Assembly: GCA_023653785.1 (NCBI GenBank)
Contig: JAMKCH010056715.1
Coordinates: forward strand, 82,382 to 146,381
DNA: 64,000 nt
Direction: 5' to 3'
Source of the DNA: Ophioderma brevispina
Taxonomy: Eukaryota > Echinodermata > Ophiuroidea > Amphilepidida > Ophiodermatidae
Shown: positions 49,658-60,539 of the stretch, piece after piece
How positions within the stretch are numbered: position 1 is the stretch's first letter
Layout of the letters: the number at the start of each line of letters is the position of its first letter
Made by a program: the position numbers and the translations under genes
Notes under the pieces: model-generated
Told to the model about the DNA's origin: nothing
Database searches by the model: none
The model's input: the letters and a program-made list of their open reading frames with translations, nothing else

Positions 49658-50473
49658 TTAACCATCGGTCTACCTGAGCCATTTTGTAACCAAATGGCCG
49701 AAGGGGGGGGGGGGTGGTTACCACCCCCCCCCCCCTGTGATTTTCGTTACTGAACACCAGTTCCTGTAAATTTGGTACCCAATGGTAGTTAGGGTTCTTC
49801 TGTCCATGGTACCAAATAAGTACTAACATCCCATATGACGTCATATGACGTCATATGTTGAGGGGAACGTTACGAAAATACTGAAATAGGGTGGAAAAGT
49901 GATTTTTGCATTTTAGCGACCCTGACCCTCTCCCGCAAACACCTTATTATAGCTCTAAAATGCTGGTGTCATTATATAAAAATCGTCATTTCCCATCAAG
50001 TAGAGTCAAAAAACGCATGAAAATCTGATTTTCCTAACCTTTTTGGACGAAAAATTGAATTTCCTGTGTGTGTTCTATGGAAATGGCAGTTTTGAGGTTA
50101 TGCGAACTTTATGACGAACTTGTGAAGTTGTAGGCATGTGGGACTCATTTTGTATCAATGGAAAAGAGGGGACAATAGATATCTATTGGTACCCAAATCA
50201 AGTGTCTGTGATGTTCCTGGGGTTGGTGTTAGACTGTTGGTACTTCTCTTCGGAGGGGGGTGGTTACCACCCCCCCCCCTATCCATCACTTTGGATCACC
50301 CTGTATCCTTCCTTACCCGGTTGTTGTTTTTGGATTAAAAAGAGGGGACATGTCAATTGACAATTACCTTAAATATTTGGCACCAAAAAAAGTGGGTTTT
50401 AGCAAGCGGGGAAAAAACCTGAAGGGGGGGGGGTGGTAACCACCCCCCACCCCCTTCGGTAGACGCGGGTTAA
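49658..50473 (+). mobile_element. Family E element, copy 2, TTAA-flanked
   Basis: TTAA at 49658-49661 and 50470-50473; left end CCATCGGTCTACC, right end GGTAGACGCGGG. Three G-run/C-run hairpins: 49703-49735 (12 G, TGGTTACCA, 12 C), 50255-50279 and 50424-50456. A 26-bp perfect palindrome built from two CRE cores lies at 49832-49857. Blocks such as TTATAGCTCTAAAATG and CATGTCAATTGACA match copy 1 on the opposite strand. No transposase. It is 816 bp. Confidence 0.87.
49832..49857. promoter_or_regulatory. Double CRE-like palindrome inside element E
   Basis: Two TGACGTCA cores (the consensus bound by CREB/ATF factors) are joined through CATATG spacers in a perfect palindrome. Copy 1 has single cores at 39572-39579 and 39821-39828. 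Whether it is bound or active cannot be told from sequence. Confidence 0.45.
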
Positions 50474-53220
50474 TGTTAAATTTCTAATTTACTAATTTGA
50501 ATTTGATTGAGTCATTTATTGATTTCACTTTTTTAAAAATTTGTAATTAATGATCAGTCTCTGCACATATGCGCAGCATTAGAGAATGTATCATTTTAAA
50601 ACATTTGGAACAATATTTTAATTCAATAGCAGGGTGGCAAACGGTAATGTCTTCGGGTTTTACGGGGTTTTAAGACCCGGTTAAGGTTTTCGACAACTAT
50701 GCAGTAAAAGGATGATGATAAAGGTACTCGGCAAAGCTGAGCAGCAAACCTAACGCATCATCGCCATTAATGTGCCCATATCTGCTTCCGAAGACTCGAT
50801 GCTTCGATTTCTCCTGTAAGAGTTTATCAAAAGCAAGGCTATTATTAGTTTGAACGTTATCAGGCAATTGATTAGCAAATCTTATTTTGCACTGTATTAA
50901 ATGGCACGTGAAAAGGTCAATGTTACAACTTTTTGCCGCCTTATGTAGATGTTTCATTTTTGCTTCCGGCAATGAGCTCCATCTTCAGCATGCCATAGTA
51001 AATGCTAAAACTCCCTCGCCTCACTTCCATAGTTGATTTAGTTAGGTAAATAAATTCAATTATCTTATTTAGAAAGCAAATATTTCAGTCTCATTGGAAA
51101 CGACTTTGTTTTTGAGTTACATAAACTTGGAAGCAACAAGGTGCCTACAATGTGACTGCCAAAAGCGAAAAAGTGCTGCGGGTTTCTAAAATATTCATTA
51201 CCGCTTCGACACGCAGATCCTGGTGCCCATTCTAAACTCTAACCATATCTGATCGGTTATTGCAAGTCTTCGTCGTCGTCTTCATCTGTTCTTGTGATTT
51301 GGAGTACAATATTGAAAAACCCAGCAAACAGTAAAACCGAACACTATATTGGCTACAATCTTAATATTAATCATAATAACTGTTGCCAATACCTTGATAA
51401 ACAGAATCACTTCAAAAGAAACAAAGAAGCAACAATATCTTGTTTTGTTTTTTTAAGTCTATACATATATACGCGAAAAATAGTAAGCATTGCATTTGTT
51501 ATATCGAGTAGAGAAAGAAGGTTTGACGCGAACATCCTCTCTATTTGTACACACTTGCTATGTGGAAAGGCCCCCCAGAAGAGAGAATAATAAGCTCCAA
51601 TAGCCACTTACAAAGCACAAACATTACAACATACCTCAGCTACAAGCATGTGTAGCTACAAGGATGTGTTTGCCTAAAGTCCACATAACAAGACCCTTTG
51701 GATCCAAACACCCCATGTGGCTATCCTCTCTTCATTTAAAACACTTGGCTCAGTCTATTCCACATAAATCCAAGTGTCCGCTGACTTATAGCAAATATTT
51801 GACTTTAAAAGCAATAACAATGCAACTACTTATAAAAGCATATGGATTGCCGACTCTTCTAACAATACTTACGATTTGGGCGTATTATAATTTACGATTT
51901 TTATGCTCCTTCCGGTCAGCGAGGTAACACGCATGCATGCGGGTATTCACAATAATAAGTGCGACATGGTGCAAGTCAATATGTGCAACATTCCTTGGGC
52001 AGCAAAATCCAAAAAGCAGACAATGACCTGTGTATAAACAGGGGAATAATTAACACTTTTACAGTCCAGTTCAGTCAGCCATATCGTATAGCTAGTCTAC
52101 ATGAGTCTGCTTTTGTTCTACATGTAGGCCTGACAGTGAATCACATAATCCATGGTTGAATGTTGCATAAACTCTCCCTTTAAACTGCAGGCAACAATGA
52201 TTTCGCAGAGACATCAAATTCTGGGCAGTCAACCAATCAAAAAATCCTTGTATTTGCAGGGCTTCAAAGGACTTGGATTCTGTGGTATTATCTGCCAATC
52301 TAGATCCCAAAAGCTCAAAAGAGATATATCCGAAAATACTTTGTTCCCTCTTGGTCAGATGTGACACTTGCCAGAGAGGTGTTAAGAGATGGCTTTGGAC
52401 AAGCTAATTGAACTTTTTTACTCTACCCACCATTTTGCATTGCCACAATAACCTAAAACTGCGTGCTTAATGTTTAGTGCAATAATCGGCAGCATTAATT
52501 TGTCCACATACAATCTTTTCATTCATTGCTTCTGAATGCTGTATTAACATACTGTTTATTAGAAATATGCAGATATGTTTACTTTGTTTTGAATTGATTA
52601 GAATATTTTGACTAGAAACTCAGTCTCTGGCGGAAAACTTCTCATTCAAATGCACATGAAAAATTAGCCCGTTACTGCACCTTTTAAGCGGTGGAACTAA
52701 ACACCACCAAAAATGTAGCTTAGTAATATTGCATACGGGCATAATGCAATTACGCAAGGAGAGAGGTAAAGGAAATTACTTAATGCATTGCCTAACATAC
52801 AGGTAAATAGAGACGCCTAGAAATCATTTTGGTATCAATTCTTTAAAAAAAATCTATATTATACCAATGCATTATCATTCCAATCCCCGCATAAAATGCA
52901 TTCAAATCAATTCAAGAGGCTAGTGTTGGGGTTATTCAAGCAATGACGTTATGTTCTTTACCTATACTGAATCTACCCGGTTTGAAACAGTTAAAGCAAT
53001 TATACATTTCTCAACGTAGTTGTATTTTGGCATGGTTGGATTGCTTTTATTGAAATAAAAAGTCCCCTCAAAATGGTTAGTGGTATGTGATCTACAAGTC
53101 TTGACATCATGATTTTTTTTTTTAAAAAATTCACTCTGCAACCCTGTGGGTACTACCTGCCAATCTGATTGGTTAATCATAGCGTTATATCATATTATTA
53201 GCAATTAGACGTACTGTAAG
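50474..53220. other. No feature recognised
   Basis: Non-coding. The 91-codon minus-strand frame at 50697-50972 has a mixed composition with some helical look, but no family is recognised. Confidence 0.4.
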
Positions 53221-53264
53221 AAAAAGGTAGTAACCACGGTGGGGGGGGGGGGGGGGAGGGGGTA
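53221..53264 (+). repeat. G-tract
   Basis: A run of about 16 G, then A, then 5 G, with no clear mobile-element ends around it. Confidence 0.85.
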
Positions 53265-54129
53265 AGGTTACCCACTTTCCTCAAATTCACCTGACAGCGG
53301 TAAGGAAGCTGCTAAGTAAATCGGTAGTAAGGCCTCAGAAGGTGCATAATTATATTATATTCATGTAATGAGCCAGGAGGTGGGTAGTAAATCTTTCACG
53401 GTTGAATCACTGAATATCACATGTTGTAAGTTATATAGACTAGTCTTGCCTTTCGTAAATCAAATTTAAAGCAGTGGCACGTCTAGACGCTATTGATTTT
53501 CTAAGGAATAGATTCAAATTGATCCTTCGGAGCTTCCTACATTTTCGAGATAACGAAACGTTAGCTACCATAATGTTTAGCGTTAATGCTAACGTAACAA
53601 AATTGTGTTTTGTTCTTTTAGACTTCAAAACGCCTAACGACAACTAGAACATTTCGTTGATAATCATATTAATGCGTTTCCATTTCAAACATCCATGTTC
53701 AAAGATAATCACATTGTGATTTGAGAGAAATACGAGATTTCTGTCAATTATGCAATCCAGATTCTGAACGTGACAAAGTGAGTCCTTTGTTATTTGGTTA
53801 CGAAGCCAGAATCAAAGAACCCGAGACTGTGTGTGAACTATAGGTGTTCAGTATAAGATGAAGCATGACCTAAATATTCGTTTACGACCGTCCAGTCATC
53901 CCAATCCAACAAAATTGTGGTTAAATAGGGCTCAATTAAAAACTCCAATGCGTTTCATATATCGCAACGGCCGAGCTTTGAAAAGTGCTCGTTTTCGAGT
54001 AGTTACCCCTCCCTCGGTACAACCAAAACACAACCACCGTTATTTGAAGGATCAATTATGAGGATTTTAAGAAAGTGTATTGGTTGTGATTGAAATTGGT
54101 GGCAGGGATCATTTCTAGGCCGAAACTAT
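53265..54129. other. No feature recognised
   Basis: Non-coding sequence. Confidence 0.4.
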
Positions 54130-54204
54130 GCATTGTTCACGCTTTATTCCGTTGCCGTTATAGAGCCCGGAATATGCTTACCTGCCGGACATGATTACTT
54201 TCAA
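54130..54204 (-). mobile_element. Family K MITE, half copy
   Basis: GCTTTATTCCGTTGCCGTTA, TAGAGCCCGG, CCTGCCGGAC and CTTTCAACAGGTG follow the right half of a minus-strand K copy. It ends exactly where the next K copy begins. Confidence 0.68.
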
Positions 54205-54394
54205 CAGGTGTAGAAGTAAACAATTGTCCGGGTACTCATTTTAGTCGGGGGAAAACAATGGTGAACATTAGGGCAAGCGATTCTTCAGTTGGAACTCTCT
54301 TCACGCAACCATTAGTTTCACCGCTTTAATTCCGTTATCGTCGATGGAGCCCCGGACTATGGGTCCACCGGGACTATATCGCTTTCACACCGGT
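54205..54394 (-). mobile_element. Family K MITE, copy 5
   Basis: Starts CAACAGGTGTAGAAGT and ends TCGCTTTCACACCGG. The core CTCTTCACGCAACC is preserved. Small base insertions in several places (for example GGGACTATATC, GGAGCCCCGGACT) distinguish it from copies at 8-9.7 kb. Lies head-to-tail with the half copy. Confidence 0.75.
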
Positions 54395-54819
54395 CGTTGT
54401 CTTCAGAACACAACCCAAACATGCAGAACATACAAAACATCACCTCAGAAATACCTGAACGCCTCAGGTTGAACTAGGTTGCAGTATGTGTCTCCACATG
54501 ATTGGATGATTGTAGACACACAAACGCACATTCATACAAAACATCTGAACGAAGGGCTTTGTGTTAATGACTGTTGTTTTCCCCTCCAGATTTCGTATCT
54601 AGAGCGGCGAATAATACAATACATGACCGGTTAACGTGAAAACAATTTCAGATGTGTTTGCAGATGATTCCATGTATTATCTGCACGCTTGGGTTTTGTT
54701 CTGGAGGGCAGGTCTGGCAAAGTTAACAATGACTCTCCAAGGCAAGTGCCCAAATAATAAATTGGCTCATAATATTTGATTGCAGGGTCAGATTTAACTT
54801 ATAGTGAGAGAGAACATAT
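54395..54819. other. No feature recognised
   Basis: Non-coding sequence. Confidence 0.4.
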
Positions 54820-55215
54820 AGTGGAGGGGCCTTATGTAAAATTTGGTGAAATTCATGTTAATGTGGCACCCATTATAACGTTTTACTGGGCTGACTATTC
54901 AGGAAAATTCGATAGTTGCCATTTTTATTTGACCTTTAGTGACTTCTTTTGGACACAAGGTCAAAGGTCAAAAGGTCATAACGTCCAAAGTATATCGACC
55001 CTGGTACCAAAATGTGGACAAATTCAAAGGAATATTGTAATGCATATTTTTTGGTTATTGAGCTTTGTTTTGTGTTGGTTCTATGCAAATAAGCTAATTA
55101 GAGACAATAATTGCCAAAAAGTTGCCTTATTGCAGCAAAGTTCTGTCCAAAGCAAGTGTTAGGCCTCAAGTTTTTCCACAATGTAGTCATCTGTAAACCA
55201 CTTATACTCTGCTTA
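54820..55215 (+). repeat. Family L dispersed repeat, copy 1
   Basis: Matches, on the opposite strand, 56560-56965: GGGCTGACTATTCAGGAAAA, GGTCAAAGGTCA, AGTATATCGACC, ATGCAAATAAGCTAATTAGA, TTGCCTTATT, CTGTCCAAAGCAAG. No inverted ends and no coding; the 128-codon frame inside is not conserved in the other copy. Class unknown. Confidence 0.75.
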
Positions 55216-55826
55216 AATGTATATGAACCCCTACACAATCCCCCTTAATTTATTGCTATTAGCATATTACCATGCGTAGTAGTAAAAGTAAAGAAGTTGT
55301 TTTTAAATAGAATGTGAAAGAGAAAATGATCGATGTATCTATAACAAATCCATCGAACGAATCGTATTATTACGCGAAATAACCACGATCGCACTAAGAG
55401 ACAAAAGTATGTTAATATTATCTTAGTCTCAGTCAAATGTATGATGTTTTCATTATTGATCCCACCAGAGACCCTGGAAATAGTCTATCGGTTTAAAGCA
55501 GGATCAAGTTGAGGTCCCCTATACGGGGGCGGGGTCTCAGTGTTTGGGTAGGGACGTTGCCCCCGGAAGTAGACCATAGCTACACAATTTTTTATTTGCC
55601 AAAAAAATAGAAAAATATACACTTTTTTACGTGTTTCTTTGGTCGCACATGATATCCCTTATCAATGAACAGGGACCATTCCCCGGGGATGGATGGAAAA
55701 ATCACACATGTGACTGAGAATGAAAAGATAACTAGTTAACACTTAACTTTGTCTCTGTAGTGCGAATAGTGGTTGCTTCACCATGTTCACGCGTTATAAC
55801 AACAATCATCCCATAGATTTGTTGGT
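55216..55826. other. No feature recognised
   Basis: Non-coding spacer between L and E. Confidence 0.4.
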
Positions 55827-56468
55827 TTAACCCTCGGTTTACGAAGGGAGGGGGGGGGGGGCGTTACCCCGAGTGAAACTTTGCTCTGGCGCGCTAATTT
55901 TAAAATGTCAAAAGCTTTCAGAAAAAGCTTATGGGTATCGTTATCTCATCCTTTCTGAGTCATGTAGCGAACAAAAGTGCTGGTTAGCACCTTCACTTTG
56001 GGTAGGGTATGCCTTGTGAAAGTCGAACCGCGGTGGGCCCCCCAGCCGGGGGTTGCCACCTAGATATTTTATGGTGACATTTTTGAAAAAAAAATTAGGC
56101 ACACAGTATGGCGCTAAAAACCTGTGTTTATGTAAAAACTAGAAATTGCCATTCATTTGAATGAAAACCGCCTGAAAAATCCGATATTCCTATCATTTTA
56201 TCGCAAAATTGGGCATTTTCGCCTATTTTATATGGGAAATGCCAATTTCTGTCGCCACACAATGACTTTATGAGTCATTGTGACCGCCATTACTAGGTAT
56301 TGTTGGTCCTTGTTTTGTATCAATGGAAAGAGGAGGACCATAACGATCCACTGGTATCAAAATCATAGGCATCTGGTGCTTTATAAAGAATTCTCGGGGG
56401 TAGGTGGGAACCCCCCCCCCCATTGGTAAACCGTGTTACAAAAAAAAGGCTTGGTAAGACGAGGATAT
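55827..56468 (+). mobile_element. Family E element, copy 3, diverged
   Basis: Left end TTAACCCTCGGTTTACGAAG followed by a G tract; right end GGCTTGGTAAGACGAGG. It shares TGTATCAATGGAAAGAGG and the flanking order with copy 2, but the hairpins are eroded (for example GTGGGCCCCCCAGCC at 56034) and the element is shorter. Confidence 0.7.
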
Positions 56469-56559
56469 AGCAACTACATCAACCAGTTTCTATTGTACAT
56501 TTCATGAAAAACTTAGTTTCCTTAGCCATAGGGGATTATAGGCAAGTATATGGCGGTTA

Positions 56560-56965
56560 GTTTAGGGTCACTATACATTGTGCCAAAAAGTGAGGCTAAC
56601 TCTTGCTTTGGACAGGGCTCAGCCAACTGGGTCTGAATAAGGCAAATTTTTTATGCATATTATTTCTCGATTAGCTTAATTGCATATAACAAAAAAAAAA
56701 AAAGCTCAAGTAACAAAATAAATATATATACAATATTTTATTGAAATTTGCCACCCATTTTGGTTAAAAAACACGGTCGATATACTGGGACATGTATGGA
56801 ACATTTTGACCTTTGACCGCGTGTCAGGGTCAATAAAGGGCAACGGAAAAAATGGAAAACATCGTTTTTCTGAATAGTCAGACCCAGTAGATTACATTTA
56901 TAATGGTTGCCAACACTTAACATGAACTTCATAAACTCACTCTTTGGAGAACATATAGGCCCTAA
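56560..56965 (-). repeat. Family L dispersed repeat, copy 2
   Basis: Reverse complement of copy 1 as listed there, including TGACCTTTGACC at 56807-56818 and TTAGCTTAATTGCATATAAC. A poly-A run (56690-56703) and an AT run lie where copy 1 has mixed sequence. Confidence 0.75.
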
Positions 56966-58167
56966 ATATGCTGGTATGTCATGTTCATGCTCGAGTGAAC
57001 CACTAAGCTTTCTTTAGGCTAGCATCTGGGCCTTTTATGATGTTAATCTCCAATTGCCATAAAACAAATATCATGCTGTGTTCTGTGTGAACAGACTAGA
57101 AATATCCTGATAGGCTTGCTTGTGTTGAAAGGACGACATACTACGGACTCGGAGGGTATATGCCGTGAATTTTGTCATTCACGGGGACAAAAAATGACAC
57201 AAAGAAGGATTTTTCACTACTTCGTGTGTGATAATACTTGAGTTTCACTTAAATTTCAGCACTATTCAACAATATTTACATTATTATGGGTTGTTGTTGA
57301 TTAAAGCGGCATCCCACGAATGTATACTGGGGAAGGACAATTTCCATATGCATTCTTGCATTTAGTTATTAAAGTATATATATGGTTAGGCTGAAATTAT
57401 AAACTGTTTTGCTCAATATGTAGGTTTGAGAAAAACCTAGACCATAACAAAAAATAGTGAGAGAGAATATTTTGTTATAGTGCAAGCCTTTTTTCAAATG
57501 AAATTTCTTAAACAAATGAAAATGGGCAACTTCCCTTTAAAAAAAAACAAAAGTTACCAAGGTTGTAGCTTAAATTAAGCGTATTCACTAATATAAGAGA
57601 CTTTCTTTTGTAAATTTACTGTGGTTACAATGATCAAGGTTCGAAATCGATAAAGGTGGGCGACATAAAAGGTGTATAAATAACTTGTAAGCTTTGTTTA
57701 TTTAATTTACACCATCGTGTAAAATTTACCCAGCTAAAACTGTTTTTCAGCTGTGGCGTACTAGTCTTGAAGAAGTTGACTGCAAAATGATCGCAATAGC
57801 TCTTAATAAAGTCAAGCTGCACGCGAAAGAATCGACAGCAATAGATTATGTGTTATTTTTGTTGTTTATAAACCGGATGGCTAATATGTATTCTTATATC
57901 TTATCTTTATACAAATTGCAATCTGTGGAAACTCTTTCTATCATTAGTACGAAAAAAACTAACCGATGGCATATTGATGCCACATTACATTTGTAAGGGG
58001 AAGGTGCGAAGCGCCTCATCAGGCGACTCATTGATCTATAAATTTTTAGTGGAAAACTAAAAATTACAAGAATCGAAAAACACTAACAAGATTGTGTTTA
58101 CAGTGTGTGATTCAATCACGCAGACCTAGCTTTAGAAATGGCAGTTTCAAAAGATGCTGTTCAAAAA
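56966..58167. other. No feature recognised
   Basis: Non-coding. One small stem, TTTTTAGT and ACTAAAAA, at about 58043-58062. Confidence 0.4.
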
Positions 58168-58618
58168 TTGGGTTATTCCAGAAAAAATGCCCCCTATAGA
58201 GGGCGCCGGAATTCCAGACTTTTTGGCACTTTTGAGAGAATGGGAATTCAAGATTTTAATGTCTAATACAGGGTGGGAATTCCAGACATTTGGTATAAGA
58301 GGTGAGGAATTCCTCGTGTTTTACGATTTTAAGAGGAAAATTCCAGAAAAAACTCAATATTTCCAACACCCTACTATTACCCCTAACGATAATTCCTCTG
58401 GAATCCATGTTTTTTTTTTTTACATTGGTATAGCCTCCACTAGGAATTTCCTGGAATTTATGGGAGGTAGTGTCTAGAATTCCTGGTAATTTCGGGAAGG
58501 TAGGTCTGGAATTCCAGATAATGCATTTCAAGGATAGCCAGGAATTCCAGATATTTTGTGAACAAAAAAAATGTGCCCTCTATGGCGGGTGGGGGGGGTA
58601 TTTTTCTGGAAAGCCAAT
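58168..58618. mobile_element. Family M element with repeated GGAATTCC motif
   Basis: The inverted ends are TTCCAGAAAAAATGCCCCC on the left and the complement of TTTCCAGAAAAATACCCCC on the right. CTATAGAGGGC and GCCCTCTATGGC stand just inside. The interior repeats variants of the palindrome TGGAATTCCAGA about ten times at irregular spacing. No coding; the 107-codon frame is incidental. Confidence 0.72.
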
Positions 58619-58669
58619 GTAAGAGCGCATTTCCCATAATGCTTCAAATTTAGGGTCTGGTAAAAGCAC

Positions 58670-59240
58670 ATCATATTGCGTACGGCGCGTCCGGAAAGTG
58701 TGTAGCTGTGTCACAGACTGCAAAAAGATATTATCTAAATAGTACTGCGCGAGAGATTGACGTTATCAATCCGTCATAGAGAAATGCATGCAAAGGTAAC
58801 TAAATCTCGAAGTATATCTGGAGATCGAAGGGATTCTATGGAGATTTTTGCATCAGAGGGTCCGTATACTATTTTGTTTTCAATATGTATCGTAATTAGG
58901 TATGAACCTATAATAGAAAATAGCGAGAAAATTGACGTTTTTGTTCGGGTAACTTCGTTGCTCGCAAACACGGAAAAGGAAAAAGGACACGCAATAGTAC
59001 GGCCGCATCCCGTTTTCGAACAATCGCAGTTCGGGTATTATTCTAGTCTTGTGAATTTTCAAACACTGGTTTTTTCAATTACGCTTTACAATTTTAGAAA
59101 ACAGGACATAACGTATCTTCCGGGTTCGCCGTATATTTGCGATTTTCTCGGACTCATACGACGCATGCGTACTAACACGGAGCTATCGGTGCACGTTAAC
59201 CTAATACGCAACGCATTAATTTCTTAATATTACGGTAATT
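58670..59240. other. CpG-rich block
   Basis: Counting by eye, about 40 CpG dinucleotides fall in 560 bp, well above its AT-rich neighbours. It contains ACGCATGCGTAC (59160-59171), close to an NRF1-type site, and begins near TACGGCGCGTCCGG. It could be a regulatory region, the start of a gene, or recently arrived DNA. Confidence 0.5.
58757..59227 (+). CDS. Uncharacterised 156-codon frame, doubtful gene
   Basis: This is the longest open frame in the window and lies entirely within the CpG-rich block. I see no signal peptide, membrane segment or known motif. At this base composition a frame of this length somewhere in 64 kb is not improbable by chance, and the local richness in C and G lowers stop-codon frequency. 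No intron signals or polyadenylation signal can be tied to it. Treat as a candidate only. Confidence 0.13.
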   Translation: MTLSIRHREMHAKVTKSRSISGDRRDSMEIFASEGPYTILFSICIVIRYEPIIENSEKIDVFVRVTSLLANTEKEKGHAIVRPHPVFEQSQFGYYSSLVNFQTLVFSITLYNFRKQDITYLPGSPYICDFLGLIRRMRTNTELSVHVNLIRNALIS

Positions 59241-60020
59241 TGTGGAAATCCAAAAAGACATGATGTGCAAAAAAAAAAGATATTGTACTCCACAATGAAA
59301 AGTCTGGCATGTTTTTATGTTTTACGACTGCGTATTGCATTAAACCGTCTCAAAACGTCTTCACACTAAACCGGACAAGGAAAGTTGAACTTAGTTGGAA
59401 TTGAACGTGGTTTGTTCATGCTGATCCAAATATGGTTATTTTAAATGCATATATATTTTAATCTGGGTGGGGGGGGGAGGAGGAACACTGATGGAAACAC
59501 TGCATTTCAATATTATAATGGACAGTAAATGGTAAAAATTCACAGGTGTGCTCTGACTAATATCAATATTCCACGTTAAGTCTGTCCCCAGATTATAAAG
59601 ACCTCCATGATAGGCAAATGCAATTTTCCAAGAGGCACAACATTTAGTTGACCTCTCTTGATAGTTCTGAGTAAAAAGGAAGGAAATAGAAAAACAAAGT
59701 ATGCATTGAATAAAAAAGGACAAGACAATGAAAGTTTTGCGTACCTAGAGAATACTTCATTTCGCTTTATGCATAAGTGACTGTTCAGAAGTATAAAATT
59801 ATTGAAAAAAAATATATGAATCATCAGTCAAAAGCTGGTTATGATGAAACTGTATGCGATATTCATCACCCAATATACTGTCATAACAACTATACCCCCA
59901 GCGACATAGGTGGCTGATTACAGGACGGTTGGCCACGGGAGGTCACTTGGTTATTTTGGCCAGACCTGCCTTTAGAACAAGCCACGTATGCAGAGAATCA
60001 TGGCCTCCGTCAGTAGCAAG
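59241..60020. other. No feature recognised
   Basis: Non-coding. A short G tract is at 59467-59476. Confidence 0.4.
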
Positions 60021-60023
60021 CGA

Positions 60024-60531
60024 CTATGGATAACGCGCCCACATTGAGTAACAGGTTAGTGAACAGCGGACCGTCTGTGGATGAAGAGGCCAATCCTTAG
60101 AGTGGCAGTCTCTGCACAGGTGATGAATATATGGGATATCACTTTCCAAGGATCTGTGCAGCTTTCTTTTAGCTCGCTGCTTCTCAAACTGGATGATGGT
60201 CTGTTGTTCTCCAAGCTCAAGGTGTTGCTTCACTGTTCTCCGCCAAAGGTGACGATTGTCAGAAAGTTTCTCCCAGCAACAAGTGTCGATGTCAGGGTAC
60301 ACATAATCACGCTTACAAATATCCTGTTGATAGCGGAGCATGGGTTCGACCAGCTTTCCTCTTCCCAGATGTAAGCTCAGCATTACATGATATTTTCGGT
60401 AGAGGCCATCTCCATTGACGGAACATCATGGCCACAGCCATCGGAGCTGCGTGTCCTAAGAAAATGTATAGATTGCACGATGTCTGTTTTCCTTTTTCGC
60501 CGATTGATATTGTACAAAACGCACACGTCAA
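60024..60531 (-). pseudogene. LINE C-terminal relic with terminal zinc-finger remnant
   Basis: The minus-strand frame at 60024-60383 reads MLRYQQDICKRDY, then DIDTCCWEKLSDNRHLWRR, then CRDCHSKDWPLHPQTVRC. Order and spacing fit the C-terminus of a common animal LINE type: LRYKDVCKRDL, D.W..LA.DR..WR, and a closing C..C.RDCHS..GL..H..RC finger. Upstream ELTSGKRKAGR, in another frame (60313-60531), supplies the preceding GEL..GKR..GRP block, so at least one frameshift separates them. No endonuclease or catalytic RT domain is left. Confidence 0.82.
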
Positions 60532-60539
60532 ATATTTGT

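Noticed and set aside
54776..55162. 128-codon plus-strand frame
   Set aside because: It lies in repeat L; the second copy has indels and poly-A that destroy the frame.
57641..57652. GGTTCGAAATCG, like a tRNA T-loop or B box
   Set aside because: No A box, acceptor stem or anticodon arm can be built around it.
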